Below, piece after piece: positions 16,003 to 25,466 of a stretch of DNA of 56,317 nucleotides. Made by a program: the position numbers and the translations under genes. The DNA comes from an uncultured Agathobacter sp. (lineage in GTDB: Bacteria > Bacillota > Clostridia > Lachnospirales > Lachnospiraceae), in assembly GCA_945910395.1 (NCBI GenBank), contig CAMDYX010000013.1, positions 1-56,317 on the forward strand, given 5' to 3'. Below the pieces are notes generated by a model. It was given only the letters and a program-made list of their open reading frames with translations. It searched no databases and was not told where the DNA came from. Position 1 is the stretch's first letter, and every line of letters begins with the position of its first letter.

Positions 16003-18450
16003 ATGAAAGGCTTATCGGATGAGGAGGTTCGCAAGAGGATAGACGCGCATCTGGTAAATTATAAAGTAAAATCCCAGACAAAGTCCATTGGGGAAATTGT
16101 AAGGGAAAATGTATTTACTTATTTTAATCTGATTTTTTTAATACTGGCGATTTTACTTGGCATGGTATTTGCCTGGAAGGATATGTTGTTTCTTGCGGTT
16201 ATCATCGCAAATACGGTGATTGGGATTGTGCAGGAGGTCCATTCCAAAAAGGTGCTGGATAAGCTTTCCATTCTGGCAGAACCACAGGTTTCTGCCATCA
16301 GAAACGGGAAAAATATCGTCCTGTCATCGGAGGAGCTTGTACAGGATGATGTCATCATTTTGGAAGCCGGAAACCAGATTCCGGCGGATGCGGTGGTGCT
16401 GGAGGGAGAGGTAACAGTAAACGAGGCTTTGCTGACCGGTGAGGCGGATGAAATCAAAAAGAACGTTGGCGATGAACTTTTATCAGGAAGCTATGTTGTT
16501 TCGGGAAGTGTGGTTGCAACTTTAGTAAAGGTTGGAAAAGAGGCATATATCTCAAAGCTGACCCTTATGGCAACCCAGAGCAAGGAGGAAGAACAGTCGG
16601 AAATGATCCGCTCTCTGGACAGCTTGATCCTGGTAATGGGGATCTTGATTATTCCCATTGGAATTTCCTTGTTTGTACAGTCCTATGTATTCAATGATAA
16701 CAGCCTCCACGATAGTATCACAGGGATGGTGGCTGCGGTAATCGGAATGATACCGGAGGGGCTATATCTGCTGGCTACTGTGGCAATGGCAGCAAGTACC
16801 ATTCGACTGGCGGAGAAAAAAATACTGGTTCATGACATGAAATGTATCGAGGGACTGGCCCGGGTTGATGTGCTCTGTGTGGATAAAACCGGAACAATCA
16901 CCGAGCCGGGAATGGAGGTCGCAAAATTTTTGACCTGCAGGGAGCTGCTGGAGGAAGAACAAGAAATAAATAGAGAACAAGAACAAAATAAAGAGCAAGA
17001 ACAAAATAAAGAGCAAGAACTAAATAAAGAGCAAGAACTAAACAAAGAAAAGGAACTAAATAAAGAGCCACAAAATATTGAAGAGTTGATTTCAGATTTT
17101 GCATGTAATATGCAAAATGATAATGAAACCATGAAAGCAATCAAAGAATATTTTAACAAGGGGACGAATCAAAAAGCAAAAAAGGTGGTAGCTTTTTCCC
17201 CAAAAACAAAATATTCTGCGGTAACCCTGTCGGAGGGAACCTTTTTGATGGGTGCTCCGGAATTTGTGGTGGGAGAAGCTGAGGAATACCTTGCGGAAAA
17301 GCTGGAGGAATATGAAAAAGAGGGCTATCGGGTTCTTGCCTTTGTAAAATATGAGGGGGAGCCGGAGACAGAAATAGATCCGGCAAAATCAAGTCTGTTG
17401 GGACTGATTCTGCTATCTAATCCAATTCGTACCGGAGCAAAGGAAATTTTCCGGTTTTTTGCAGAACATGAAGTCGAAATAAAGGTGATCTCCGGAGATA
17501 ACCCTGTTACGGTATCTGCGGTTGCAAAGCAGGCAGGAATACAAAATTACGATCAGTATGTAGATGCAACTACATTAAAATCCTCAAAAGATTATTTCGA
17601 TGCAGTAGAAAAATATACGATCTTCGGAAGGGTGACACCGGAACAAAAGAGGGAATTGGTACATGCGCTTTCTGAGCATAAAAAGACGGTGGCCATGACC
17701 GGAGACGGAGTAAATGATGTACTTGCTTTAAAGGATGCAGACTGCAGCATTGCCATGGCCTCGGGAAGCGATGCTGCAGCAAAGGTGTCCCAGCTTGTCC
17801 TTTTAGAATCGGATTTTTCCCAGCTCCCATCCGTAGTTATGGAGGGAAGAAGAGTGGTAAACAATATACAAAGAACGGCTTCCTTGTATATTGTAAAAAA
17901 TATTTTCTCCATGCTGCTATCGATTTTTTCGGTGCTGTTCATGTTTGAATATCCCCTTGAGCCAACACAGATCACGTTAATCAGTATGTTTACCATCGGA
18001 ATTCCATCCGTTCTGTTAGCGTTAGAACCAAATCAAAATCCGATAAAGGGAAACTTCCTTTTCAACGTGCTGATGAAAGCGTTACCGGCAGGACTTACGG
18101 ATTTTATTGTGGTAAGCGGTCTGGTGGTTTTCTGTCATGAATTTGAGGTGGAGATGCACTGTCTGTCAACCTCCTGCACGGTTTTAGTCGCAATTGTGGG
18201 CTTTATGATTCTTTACCGGATTGCGAAGCCTATGACAAAATGGCATCTTATCATGATGATAGGAGTTATCTGCGGATGGGCTTTTTGCATGCGGAATATC
18301 AGCCATTTCTTTTCGATTACAGAAATTTCAAAACAATGCATGATGCTGATGATTATTTTTGCCATTATTACGGAGCCCTGTCTGAGATATTTAAGCCTTC
18401 TGACAGAGAATATAGGACGTTTTCCTGTCTTGCAACGCTTACTGAAATAG
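16003..18450 (+). CDS. P-type cation-transporting ATPase
   Basis: An 815-residue P-type ATPase of the compact CtpE/Exp7-like kind. It has actuator motif TGE (145-147), membrane motif PEGL in MIPEGLYLLATVA, phosphorylation site DKTGT (D294) and hinge GDGVNDVLALKDAD (567 on). Hydrophobic segments lie near 35-75, 205-265 and in a C-terminal bundle from about 625. There is no heavy-metal-binding N-terminal domain and no CPC motif, so a soft-metal pump is unlikely; calcium or another cation is possible. Right after the P-site, residues about 318-356 hold a repetitive Glu/Gln/Asn/Lys insert (EQEQNK-type hexapeptides). The gene stands alone between the nfnAB terminator and the next promoter. Confidence 0.88.
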   Translation: MKGLSDEEVRKRIDAHLVNYKVKSQTKSIGEIVRENVFTYFNLIFLILAILLGMVFAWKDMLFLAVIIANTVIGIVQEVHSKKVLDKLSILAEPQVSAIRNGKNIVLSSEELVQDDVIILEAGNQIPADAVVLEGEVTVNEALLTGEADEIKKNVGDELLSGSYVVSGSVVATLVKVGKEAYISKLTLMATQSKEEEQSEMIRSLDSLILVMGILIIPIGISLFVQSYVFNDNSLHDSITGMVAAVIGMIPEGLYLLATVAMAASTIRLAEKKILVHDMKCIEGLARVDVLCVDKTGTITEPGMEVAKFLTCRELLEEEQEINREQEQNKEQEQNKEQELNKEQELNKEKELNKEPQNIEELISDFACNMQNDNETMKAIKEYFNKGTNQKAKKVVAFSPKTKYSAVTLSEGTFLMGAPEFVVGEAEEYLAEKLEEYEKEGYRVLAFVKYEGEPETEIDPAKSSLLGLILLSNPIRTGAKEIFRFFAEHEVEIKVISGDNPVTVSAVAKQAGIQNYDQYVDATTLKSSKDYFDAVEKYTIFGRVTPEQKRELVHALSEHKKTVAMTGDGVNDVLALKDADCSIAMASGSDAAAKVSQLVLLESDFSQLPSVVMEGRRVVNNIQRTASLYIVKNIFSMLLSIFSVLFMFEYPLEPTQITLISMFTIGIPSVLLALEPNQNPIKGNFLFNVLMKALPAGLTDFIVVSGLVVFCHEFEVEMHCLSTSCTVLVAIVGFMILYRIAKPMTKWHLIMMIGVICGWAFCMRNISHFFSITEISKQCMMLMIIFAIITEPCLRYLSLLTENIGRFPVLQRLLK
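16957..17070 (+). repeat. 18-bp tandem repeat inside the P-type ATPase gene
   Basis: About six imperfect 18-base units of the type gaacaaaataaagagcaa, encoding hexapeptides such as EQEQNK, EQELNK and EKELNK. The unit is in frame, so copy changes alter the length of the cytosolic loop just after the phosphorylation site without breaking the gene. Confidence 0.85.
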
Positions 18451-18458
18451 TTTATAAT
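18430..18458 (+). promoter_or_regulatory. Promoter of the four-gene unknown unit
   Basis: TTGCAA (18430-18435), a 17-base spacer, perfect TATAAT (18453-18458). It overlaps the last codons of the ATPase gene and sits about 27 bases upstream of a likely start of transcription for the 1179-residue protein gene. Confidence 0.7.
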
Positions 18459-18492
18459 TTCTGCATATAGGACGGCATAAAGGAATTAGACC

Positions 18493-21400
18493 ATGCGAAA
18501 GAGAATTTTAAGACTCGCGAGAGGAAAATTCGAATATGTGAAGCCTTTATTGTCCTTTTCAGATGAGACGATCGATCTTACAGTAATTGAGAACTCAGAG
18601 CATAGCGGAAGCTTTTCGATTATAAGCGAAAACCATGTTCCTATGCGGGGAGTAATCTATTCCACCAACCCTCGAATGGAGTGCCTTACGCCGCAATTCG
18701 AGGGAGAGGAAGTCAAAATCCGTTACAAATTTCACGGAAAAGGTCTTTCGGAAGGGGAAGTAATCAAAGGTAATTTTGTGATTGTATGCAACCAGTTGGA
18801 ATACAGTCTTTCTTTTTGTGTCAACATTTCTAAACTCTATATGGATTCCTCACTGGGACAGATCAAAAGTCTGTACGAATTTGCCAATCTGGCAAAGGAG
18901 AGCTGGGAGGAAGCATATCAGCTGTTTTACCACAAGAGTTTTTCCAATATCATAAAGCCCAAAGAAATGAAGGAAGCAATGATTTACCGTGGCATTGTTT
19001 CTGCGAAGCCTTCCAATCAGAATCTGGAAGAATTTCTGGTCGGCATCCGTAAAAAAAGCAAAATACTGTTTTCCGTAGAGAAGGAGGACTATTCTTATAC
19101 AGATGTGACAGAATCCCTTAAAGAAAAAATCATCATAAAGAAAGACGGATGGGGATTTATAAATATTGATGTTGCTTCTGACTCCGAGGCAGTGCGTCCT
19201 TCCAGGGAGCATATTACAACAGAGGATTTTATCGGCAGTACCTGTGAATTTGATTTCTATATTGATGAAGAGGCACTTCATGCCGGAAAAAATTATGCCA
19301 GAATTACGTTGGAGAATGCTTACCAGACGAAGGAGCTTCGATTCGAAATATATAAAGGGCAGAAGAAGGAAAAGGATCCACTTCGCACGGACATCAAGGA
19401 ATGCAAGGTAGGCATCATGGAGCTGTACCAGGCATACCGGTTAAAGAAAATTGTGACCGGCGTGTGGGCAAATGAAACCATAGAAATCTTAGATCACCTG
19501 CATGCAGTGGAACCGGAGGAGCCGATGTACCTTCTGATGAAGGCACAGGTACTCATCATTAACAGGCAGAGGCAGGAAGCGGAATGGATTCTGGATGAAT
19601 TCAAGAAGGACTGGGCAGACAGAAAAGCCCCGATCTGGGGGTATTATCTGTATGTCATGACGCTTATGGAACGGGAACCCAGTTACGTTGACCGGATGAC
19701 GAAGGAAATCGAGATGATTTTCCATGAAAATCCGGACTCGGTTCTTCTTTTCTGGGTGCTGTCCTTTTTAAAGGAAGAGTATTATAACAACAATGCGCAG
19801 AAGCTGAAGGCAATCGAATACTGGGTCATGAAGGGAAATACCTCGCCCTATCTTTATCTGGAAGCCTACTATCTGATCTGGCAGGACCCATATCTGCTCA
19901 CGAAGCTGGAGAACTTTGAAATTCGTGTGCTTCGCTGGGCAATCCGCCATCGTGCAATTACAAAAGACATCGCGGTTCAGATATTCCAGATTGTGGAGAC
20001 AAAGAAGGATTTTGATCCGGTCATGTATGAGCTGTTGTGCGTGGCCTATGAAGTAAGTCCCAAGCCTGCCAACGTGGGGATGATCTGCAGCTATCTCATC
20101 AAGGGACAGCAATTTGATAAAAAGTATCATAAATGGTATGAAAAAGGAATTGAGCTGGAGCTTCGCATCACAAGTCTGTACGAAGCATACTTGTTGTCCA
20201 TGGATGAGCGGGAGATTATTTCTGTCCCGAAGATTATCCAGATGTATTTCCAGTATGAGAGTACCCTGCCTTATAAAAAAATGTCAGTGCTCTACAATAA
20301 TATTATTGCATCAAAGGATGTAAATCCTTCTGTTTATCAGAAATACCGCCGTGCAATGGGAAGATTTGCAATGGAGCAGGTAGAGCAGGGGCACATTGAC
20401 GATAATCTTGCTGTCGTATACCGGGATATGTTAGAGCTTGGGCTGGTAAATGAGGAGATTGCACATTCGCTCTCCAAAATTCTGTTTACCAACAAATTGA
20501 TCCTGACGGATGATACCATTGTGCGGGTAATTGTCTATCAGCGTCAGATGAAGGATCCTCAGATTGTACCGGTCAAGGACAAGACTGCATATTTTCAATT
20601 ATTTTCCAAGGAATATGTGATTGTTTTTGAAGATGCAAAGGGAAGACGGTATGCAGGAAGCATTCCCTATGAGTTGCAGCCCCTTCTTGATCCGCTGCTA
20701 TACATGGAAAAATGCATGGAGCTTGCCCCGGAGGAGATTTCCTATATTGTAGCCTATTTTGATACAAAACAGAATTACCTCACGTTTTCGGAAGAGGATA
20801 AAAAATACTTTCCAAGGATTCTTTTTGGGGATGATCTAAGCGACGAATATAAGGCGCAGATCATTCCGGAAATTGTCCGGTTCTATCAGACCTGTGAATA
20901 TGATGGGGTGATAAAAGAGTATCTGGAGAGAACGCCCTTTGACACCATGCCGGTTACGGTCAGACGCTTTTTAATGGAGCTATTGGTAGAAAACCATATT
21001 TTTGATAAAGCATATGAAATGATTCAGGTATATGGCATCGACCAGCTGCAAAGTGCGTCGAAGGTGGCCCTTTCCAGCTACATGATCAAGCAGTATGCAA
21101 AGGAAGAGGATGAGTTTTTGCTCTCCCTTGTGGAGCAGGGCTTTGTTCTTGGAAAATATAATGATGTGATGCTGGAATATCTGTGCAGCTATTATGACGG
21201 ACCGGCAGAAACCATGCGGGATATCTGGAAGGTTGCAGTCAATTTTGAAATTGAGACCTTTGAACTGGAAGAGCGGATTCTTGTTCAGATGATGTACACA
21301 GAAGTGATGCTAAAGGAAGCGGACGATATTTTTGAAAGCTACTATGAGCATGGAGGAAAGGAGCTGATCATTCTCGCATTTTTATCGTTGCGGGGACATG

Positions 21401-22032
21401 AGTTCTTCCTACATAACACGAAGACCAAGCAGGTGGTCTTTGATATGATTGAAGCACGTTATCTGTATCATATGGAGCTCAATGATGCCTGCAGGCTGGC
21501 ACTTTTAAAGCACTATGCAGATCTGCCGAATATTTCCGGAGAGCAGTATCGCATCGAGGATGAGCTCTTGGCAGAGTATACCTGCCGGAATATGAATTTC
21601 GCCTTTTACAAAAAGCTGGATCACAGGCTAATGCTGAAATATCATTTTTACGACAAGGTATTTCTGGAATATCGGGCAAATCCGCGGAAGCACGTTGTTC
21701 TGCATTACAGCAGGGACGAGGATGGCGAGAATTTCGTGGCGGAGGACATGCCGGATGTATACGATGGCATTTTTGTAAAAGCCTTTGTCATGTTCTTTGG
21801 GGAAACCGTGCAATATTATATCTCTGAGGAATACCAAAATGAGGTGGAAGTGACGGAGAGCAACCGGATAACGAACAATGATATTTACAGCGAGGATGAT
21901 GAGAGCAGATATAATCTCTTAAATCAGATGCTGATTTCAACCACCTTACAGGATGATCAGAGCTTGTATCACAATATGAAACAGTATGCAGGATTTGATG
22001 CGGTGACAAAGAAAATTTTTACGACTTTATAA
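18493..22032 (+). CDS. Giant hypothetical protein, DUF5717-like
   Basis: 1179 residues with no signal peptide or obvious membrane helix. Residues 1-110 are beta-rich and look like an Ig-type sandwich (MRKRILRLARGKFEYVKPLL, then alternating hydrophobic strands). A second beta-rich segment near 200-300 (CEFDFYIDEEAL, ARITLENAYQTKELRF) is followed by a long helical array (about 310-1100) rich in Leu, Tyr and Glu that resembles TPR-like or other alpha-solenoid repeats. A short acidic patch lies near the C-terminus. I associate it with the DUF5717 family of Lachnospiraceae, from memory. It is the first gene of a four-gene unit with an Hsp70-like protein, a TPR protein and a two-TM protein. The role is unknown; a scaffold or adaptor is inferred. 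Confidence 0.75.
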   Translation: MRKRILRLARGKFEYVKPLLSFSDETIDLTVIENSEHSGSFSIISENHVPMRGVIYSTNPRMECLTPQFEGEEVKIRYKFHGKGLSEGEVIKGNFVIVCNQLEYSLSFCVNISKLYMDSSLGQIKSLYEFANLAKESWEEAYQLFYHKSFSNIIKPKEMKEAMIYRGIVSAKPSNQNLEEFLVGIRKKSKILFSVEKEDYSYTDVTESLKEKIIIKKDGWGFINIDVASDSEAVRPSREHITTEDFIGSTCEFDFYIDEEALHAGKNYARITLENAYQTKELRFEIYKGQKKEKDPLRTDIKECKVGIMELYQAYRLKKIVTGVWANETIEILDHLHAVEPEEPMYLLMKAQVLIINRQRQEAEWILDEFKKDWADRKAPIWGYYLYVMTLMEREPSYVDRMTKEIEMIFHENPDSVLLFWVLSFLKEEYYNNNAQKLKAIEYWVMKGNTSPYLYLEAYYLIWQDPYLLTKLENFEIRVLRWAIRHRAITKDIAVQIFQIVETKKDFDPVMYELLCVAYEVSPKPANVGMICSYLIKGQQFDKKYHKWYEKGIELELRITSLYEAYLLSMDEREIISVPKIIQMYFQYESTLPYKKMSVLYNNIIASKDVNPSVYQKYRRAMGRFAMEQVEQGHIDDNLAVVYRDMLELGLVNEEIAHSLSKILFTNKLILTDDTIVRVIVYQRQMKDPQIVPVKDKTAYFQLFSKEYVIVFEDAKGRRYAGSIPYELQPLLDPLLYMEKCMELAPEEISYIVAYFDTKQNYLTFSEEDKKYFPRILFGDDLSDEYKAQIIPEIVRFYQTCEYDGVIKEYLERTPFDTMPVTVRRFLMELLVENHIFDKAYEMIQVYGIDQLQSASKVALSSYMIKQYAKEEDEFLLSLVEQGFVLGKYNDVMLEYLCSYYDGPAETMRDIWKVAVNFEIETFELEERILVQMMYTEVMLKEADDIFESYYEHGGKELIILAFLSLRGHEFFLHNTKTKQVVFDMIEARYLYHMELNDACRLALLKHYADLPNISGEQYRIEDELLAEYTCRNMNFAFYKKLDHRLMLKYHFYDKVFLEYRANPRKHVVLHYSRDEDGENFVAEDMPDVYDGIFVKAFVMFFGETVQYYISEEYQNEVEVTESNRITNNDIYSEDDESRYNLLNQMLISTTLQDDQSLYHNMKQYAGFDAVTKKIFTTL

Positions 22033-22049
22033 ATGGAAGATCAGGATAA

Positions 22050-23288
22050 ATGGAACAAAAAAGAGTACCGTATTATCTTGGCATTGATCTGAATGATCAG
22101 TATGCCATGATCAGCTTTTTTCAATTGAATATGAGTGAGCCTGATACGGTAAGTACGGTGGCGGGAAGCGGGATATATCAGATTCCGCTGGTCCTGGCAA
22201 AGCGAAAGGGCTTAGGACAGTGGTATTATGGGGAAGATGCGAAACGCCTTGCGAAAACGAGTGAAGTGATCTGCATTGACTTTCTGCTTCGCCGTGCTTC
22301 GCTGGGAGAGTCCATCCATATAGAAGATGAGACCTACCCGGCAGAGGAGCTTTTGGCTCTGTTTTTAAAGAAGATCATTGTACTTCCCCAGAAGCTGGGA
22401 AATCCGGTGTACTGTGACCGGCTGGTGATTACCGTCGACCGTCTTTCCAAAGAGAACATGGAGCTGTTCTGGAGAATTGCACCTAAGATCGGCTTCTTAA
22501 AAGATCAGTTTATGGTTATTGATCATAAGGAAAGCTTTTACTATTTTGCCTTAAACCAGAAGGAGGAGCTTTATCTCCATGATGTGTATCTCTTTGAATA
22601 CGATCAGAGCGGTTTATATTATTATGCCCTGACGAGAGATACGCGCACAACTCCTCAGGTTGTGTCCATTGCCACAAGCAGCCGCAATGTAATTTCAGAG
22701 GAAAATCAGGATCTGGATTTTTTGAAGGTGGAGCAAAGGGCTTTTGAGAACCGGATCATCTCATCCGTATATCTTGTGGGAGATGGCTTTGAAGGGGACT
22801 GGATGAAAGAGTCCCTGACCTATCTTTGCCGTGGCAGGAGAGCTTTTATCGGAAAAAATCTCTATTCCAAGGGAGCCTGCTATGCTGCTGCCATTCGTGA
22901 TATGGAGGACAAGTGGCCTTATATCTATATTGGCGAAAACGAGATGAAGTTCAATATCAGTATCAAAGTGAATAATTGCGGAACTATGGAATTCTACAAT
23001 CTGATCAGTGCCGGAAAAAACTGGTTCGAGATTAGCGGAGAGTGTGAAGTGATTCTGGATGGAAAGCCGGAAATTGATTTTTGGAAGCAGCTCCCGAAGA
23101 GCCGGGAGGCGGTGATTGAAACCTTAGAGCTTACAGATATTCCCAAAAGACCGAACAAAGCCACAAGGCTTCGCATCACAGCAAAACCGATTGCAGACGA
23201 TAAGGTGGAAATCGAAATCAAGGATATGGGCTTTGGGGAACTGTTCCGGGGGACTGATAAAGCCTGGAAATATACGATGACGATGTAG
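22050..23288 (+). CDS. Hsp70/actin-fold protein, DUF5716-like
   Basis: 412 residues. The start YYLGIDLNDQYAMISFF places GIDLN (residues 11-15) where Hsp70/actin proteins have phosphate loop 1 (GIDLGTT). YLFEYDQSGLYYYALTRD could be phosphate loop 2 (DxGGGT-like, but without the Gly run). ISSVYLVGDGFEGDWM resembles the adenosine motif (VLVGG). A beta-rich C-terminal part ends with EIEIKDMGFGELFRG, recalling the Hsp70 substrate domain. The loops are degenerate, so ATP hydrolysis is doubtful. I recall a DUF5716 family that matches. It is 17 bases downstream of the giant protein gene. Function unknown; possibly a chaperone-like module acting with its neighbours. Confidence 0.72.
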   Translation: MEQKRVPYYLGIDLNDQYAMISFFQLNMSEPDTVSTVAGSGIYQIPLVLAKRKGLGQWYYGEDAKRLAKTSEVICIDFLLRRASLGESIHIEDETYPAEELLALFLKKIIVLPQKLGNPVYCDRLVITVDRLSKENMELFWRIAPKIGFLKDQFMVIDHKESFYYFALNQKEELYLHDVYLFEYDQSGLYYYALTRDTRTTPQVVSIATSSRNVISEENQDLDFLKVEQRAFENRIISSVYLVGDGFEGDWMKESLTYLCRGRRAFIGKNLYSKGACYAAAIRDMEDKWPYIYIGENEMKFNISIKVNNCGTMEFYNLISAGKNWFEISGECEVILDGKPEIDFWKQLPKSREAVIETLELTDIPKRPNKATRLRITAKPIADDKVEIEIKDMGFGELFRGTDKAWKYTMTM

Positions 23289-23297
23289 GAGGTCAAG

Positions 23298-24137
23298 GTG
23301 GGAAATTTATTATTATGTAATCAGCAGATCGCCGCTATGCCTTACTATATTGAAGGAATTTCTGTGAATCTGTATTCCATGGAAGAGCTGTGCTATTATA
23401 TAGCGAATAATACCTATCTTTTGGAACGGGAATTTATGTGTGAGGATCTATGCACATGGATTGAAAAGGAGCTAAAGATGGTAGAGCTTTCCGATCGGTT
23501 AAGAGACTGTCTGACGGTAAACGGTGCACTTTCCGATTTTATTTCGGAAATCCTAAGATCCTGTGCATATTGTACGAAGGAGCAAATAGAAAGCATTTGC
23601 AGTCTGATCCGTGAAATGGAAGAAAAATCGGATTTTGAGTGCAATAAGATCCGAGCAGACCGGCTGATGGAAAGAGAGAAGTATTTAAGCAGTATCTATG
23701 AATACAAACGGCTTTTGGACAGCGAGGATGCCAAGACGGAAAATCCGGTTATTGTGGGGAATATCTGGCATAACTTAGGAACCGCCTATGCGAGACTCTT
23801 TTTGTTTCAGGAAGCGATTGCCTGCTATCAAAAGGCCTATGAGAAGAACGGAAACGAAGAATCCTTACGGGAGGAATTATTTGCCTACCGCTGTCTGCAC
23901 GATGAGGCAGGTTTTATCAAGCTTGCCCGGGAAAATCAGCTGGATGACAAGGCTATGCAGGAAATCCGAAGCGAGCTTACCGCAGTAAGCAGAAGCGAGG
24001 AGGTCCTGGAATTTGAAAGCAGCCTGGAGGAAATTGCAAAGCTTTTAGAAAATGGGAACAGAACGGAATTTCAGAGCAGGATCAGTGCAATGATCTATCA
24101 ATGGAAAGAGGATTACCGCAAAATCAGCAGGGTATAG
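23298..24137 (+). CDS. TPR-containing hypothetical protein
   Basis: 279 residues, starting at GTG with TAGGAGG 7 bases upstream and only 9 bases after the previous stop. The N-terminal half is helical. One clear tetratricopeptide unit spans about residues 154-185, including WHNLGTAYARLFLFQEAIAC and YQKAYEKNG; neighbouring helices could form further degenerate repeats. There is no signal peptide or membrane helix. TPR arrays bind peptides or partner proteins, and Hsp70 systems often recruit TPR adaptors, so a partnership with the upstream Hsp70-like protein is a reasonable inference. No recognised named family. Confidence 0.7.
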   Translation: MGNLLLCNQQIAAMPYYIEGISVNLYSMEELCYYIANNTYLLEREFMCEDLCTWIEKELKMVELSDRLRDCLTVNGALSDFISEILRSCAYCTKEQIESICSLIREMEEKSDFECNKIRADRLMEREKYLSSIYEYKRLLDSEDAKTENPVIVGNIWHNLGTAYARLFLFQEAIACYQKAYEKNGNEESLREELFAYRCLHDEAGFIKLARENQLDDKAMQEIRSELTAVSRSEEVLEFESSLEEIAKLLENGNRTEFQSRISAMIYQWKEDYRKISRV

Positions 24138-24139
24138 AA

Positions 24140-25420
24140 ATGAGTTTTTTGGAATTTTTTCGAAGAAAGAAAAAAAAGGAATATGAGGAAGAACGCCCCT
24201 ATGAAGACGCGTATGCACCGTTGTTTGCCAAGGAAGATGAAGTGTATATGACATCGAAGCTGGATTCCATCGACTTTGCCGATAAAGGAACGGTAGGGAA
24301 AAGAAGGGCGGAAAGAGAAAGCTCAAAAGGGCAGATTCCCCTGAAGCATCGGGCGGTTGAATTGTGCGAGGAGCTGATTGATGCATCCAGAGGTCTGGAA
24401 GATCAGAAATCGGAATACCAGCTGGTCACAGCCTATTTGAATGATATTCAGAAGCTGGAAGAAATGCCGGTGGACCAATACAAGCCCATCGAGGATTCTG
24501 CCAGACAGATTGCAAAGCTGGATTCCGCCAGAAATCAGTACTTAAATACGGAACACCGCATCTCAGATGTGAAATTTGCACAGTTTCAGGAAGAGGAAAG
24601 CCAGATGCCGGGAATCATCCGGCGTTTTCAATCGAATGAGGCATATTTAGAGGCTATTAACCGGGATCTTCGCCTTTTGGAAGGGGAGAAAATGGAATGG
24701 AATATTTTGAAAGAGGATAACAAGCATGCGATGGAAATGTTAAGAAAGCTGTCGATTGTGATGTTTGTATTCTTTTTTGTATGGTGTCTGCTTCTTTTGA
24801 CACTTTCCTACGTGTTTGAGTTTGACTCCCAGCTTTATATGCTGATTACAGCTTTTCTGGCCGTCATTCTGGCAGCCTTTGTCATTGTGAGATACCAGAA
24901 TGCCGGAAATGAAATCAAACGGTGTGACACGCATAAAAATCAGGCAATCTCCCTGGAAAACCATGTCAAGTTCAAGTATGTCAATATCAAACATGCCGTA
25001 GATTATACCTGTGAGAAGTATCAGGTGAAAAATTCCTACGAGCTGATTTACCAGTACGAACAGTATCAGGAGATGGTAAAGGAACGGGAAAGATTTCGCC
25101 AGACCAGTGATGACCTGGTTTATTATTCACAGCGTCTGATCAGACAGTTAGAGTCCATCAATCTGTATGATGCAAGAATCTGGTTGCATTATCTTGGCGC
25201 ACTTTTAGACAAAAAAGAGATGAGTGAGCTAAAGCATAATATGCTTGTTAGGCGGCAGAAGATCCGGAAAAATATGGAGGAACAAAGTGCTACGATCCAG
25301 GAGCTGCGGGAGGATATTGAAGAATATATTTACCATTCCGGGGATGATATGAAGCAGATCCGCGCAGTACTTTCCAAGCTGGATCATATTGACACGATAA
25401 AACCATTTTCATATAATTGA
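24140..25420 (+). CDS. Two-TM coiled-coil hypothetical protein
   Basis: 426 residues from this start. It opens with MSFLEFFRRKKKKEYEEERP, a basic-acidic cytosolic segment, followed by a long helical, coiled-coil-like region (about 70-200). Two adjacent membrane helices lie at about 205-255 (VMFVFFFVWCLLLLTL and LITAFLAVILAAFVIV). Another coiled-coil region (about 260-415) follows, so both ends should face the cytosol. I chose the ATG at 24140, two bases after the previous stop; an ATG at 24101 inside the TPR gene would add 13 unlikely residues. As the only membrane protein in the unit, it may anchor the other three. No family recognised. Confidence 0.7.
   Translation: MSFLEFFRRKKKKEYEEERPYEDAYAPLFAKEDEVYMTSKLDSIDFADKGTVGKRRAERESSKGQIPLKHRAVELCEELIDASRGLEDQKSEYQLVTAYLNDIQKLEEMPVDQYKPIEDSARQIAKLDSARNQYLNTEHRISDVKFAQFQEEESQMPGIIRRFQSNEAYLEAINRDLRLLEGEKMEWNILKEDNKHAMEMLRKLSIVMFVFFFVWCLLLLTLSYVFEFDSQLYMLITAFLAVILAAFVIVRYQNAGNEIKRCDTHKNQAISLENHVKFKYVNIKHAVDYTCEKYQVKNSYELIYQYEQYQEMVKERERFRQTSDDLVYYSQRLIRQLESINLYDARIWLHYLGALLDKKEMSELKHNMLVRRQKIRKNMEEQSATIQELREDIEEYIYHSGDDMKQIRAVLSKLDHIDTIKPFSYN
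25389..25417 (+). promoter_or_regulatory. Perfect-consensus promoter of gltX
   Basis: TTGACA (25389-25394), a 17-base spacer, TATAAT (25412-25417): all twelve consensus positions and the ideal spacing. It overlaps the last codons of the upstream gene. Transcription should begin near 25424, giving a leader of about 43 bases. Confidence 0.85.
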
Positions 25421-25466
25421 CAAGGAAAAAATGTTGACCGGAAGGGTCAAGGAAAAGAGGTAAATG

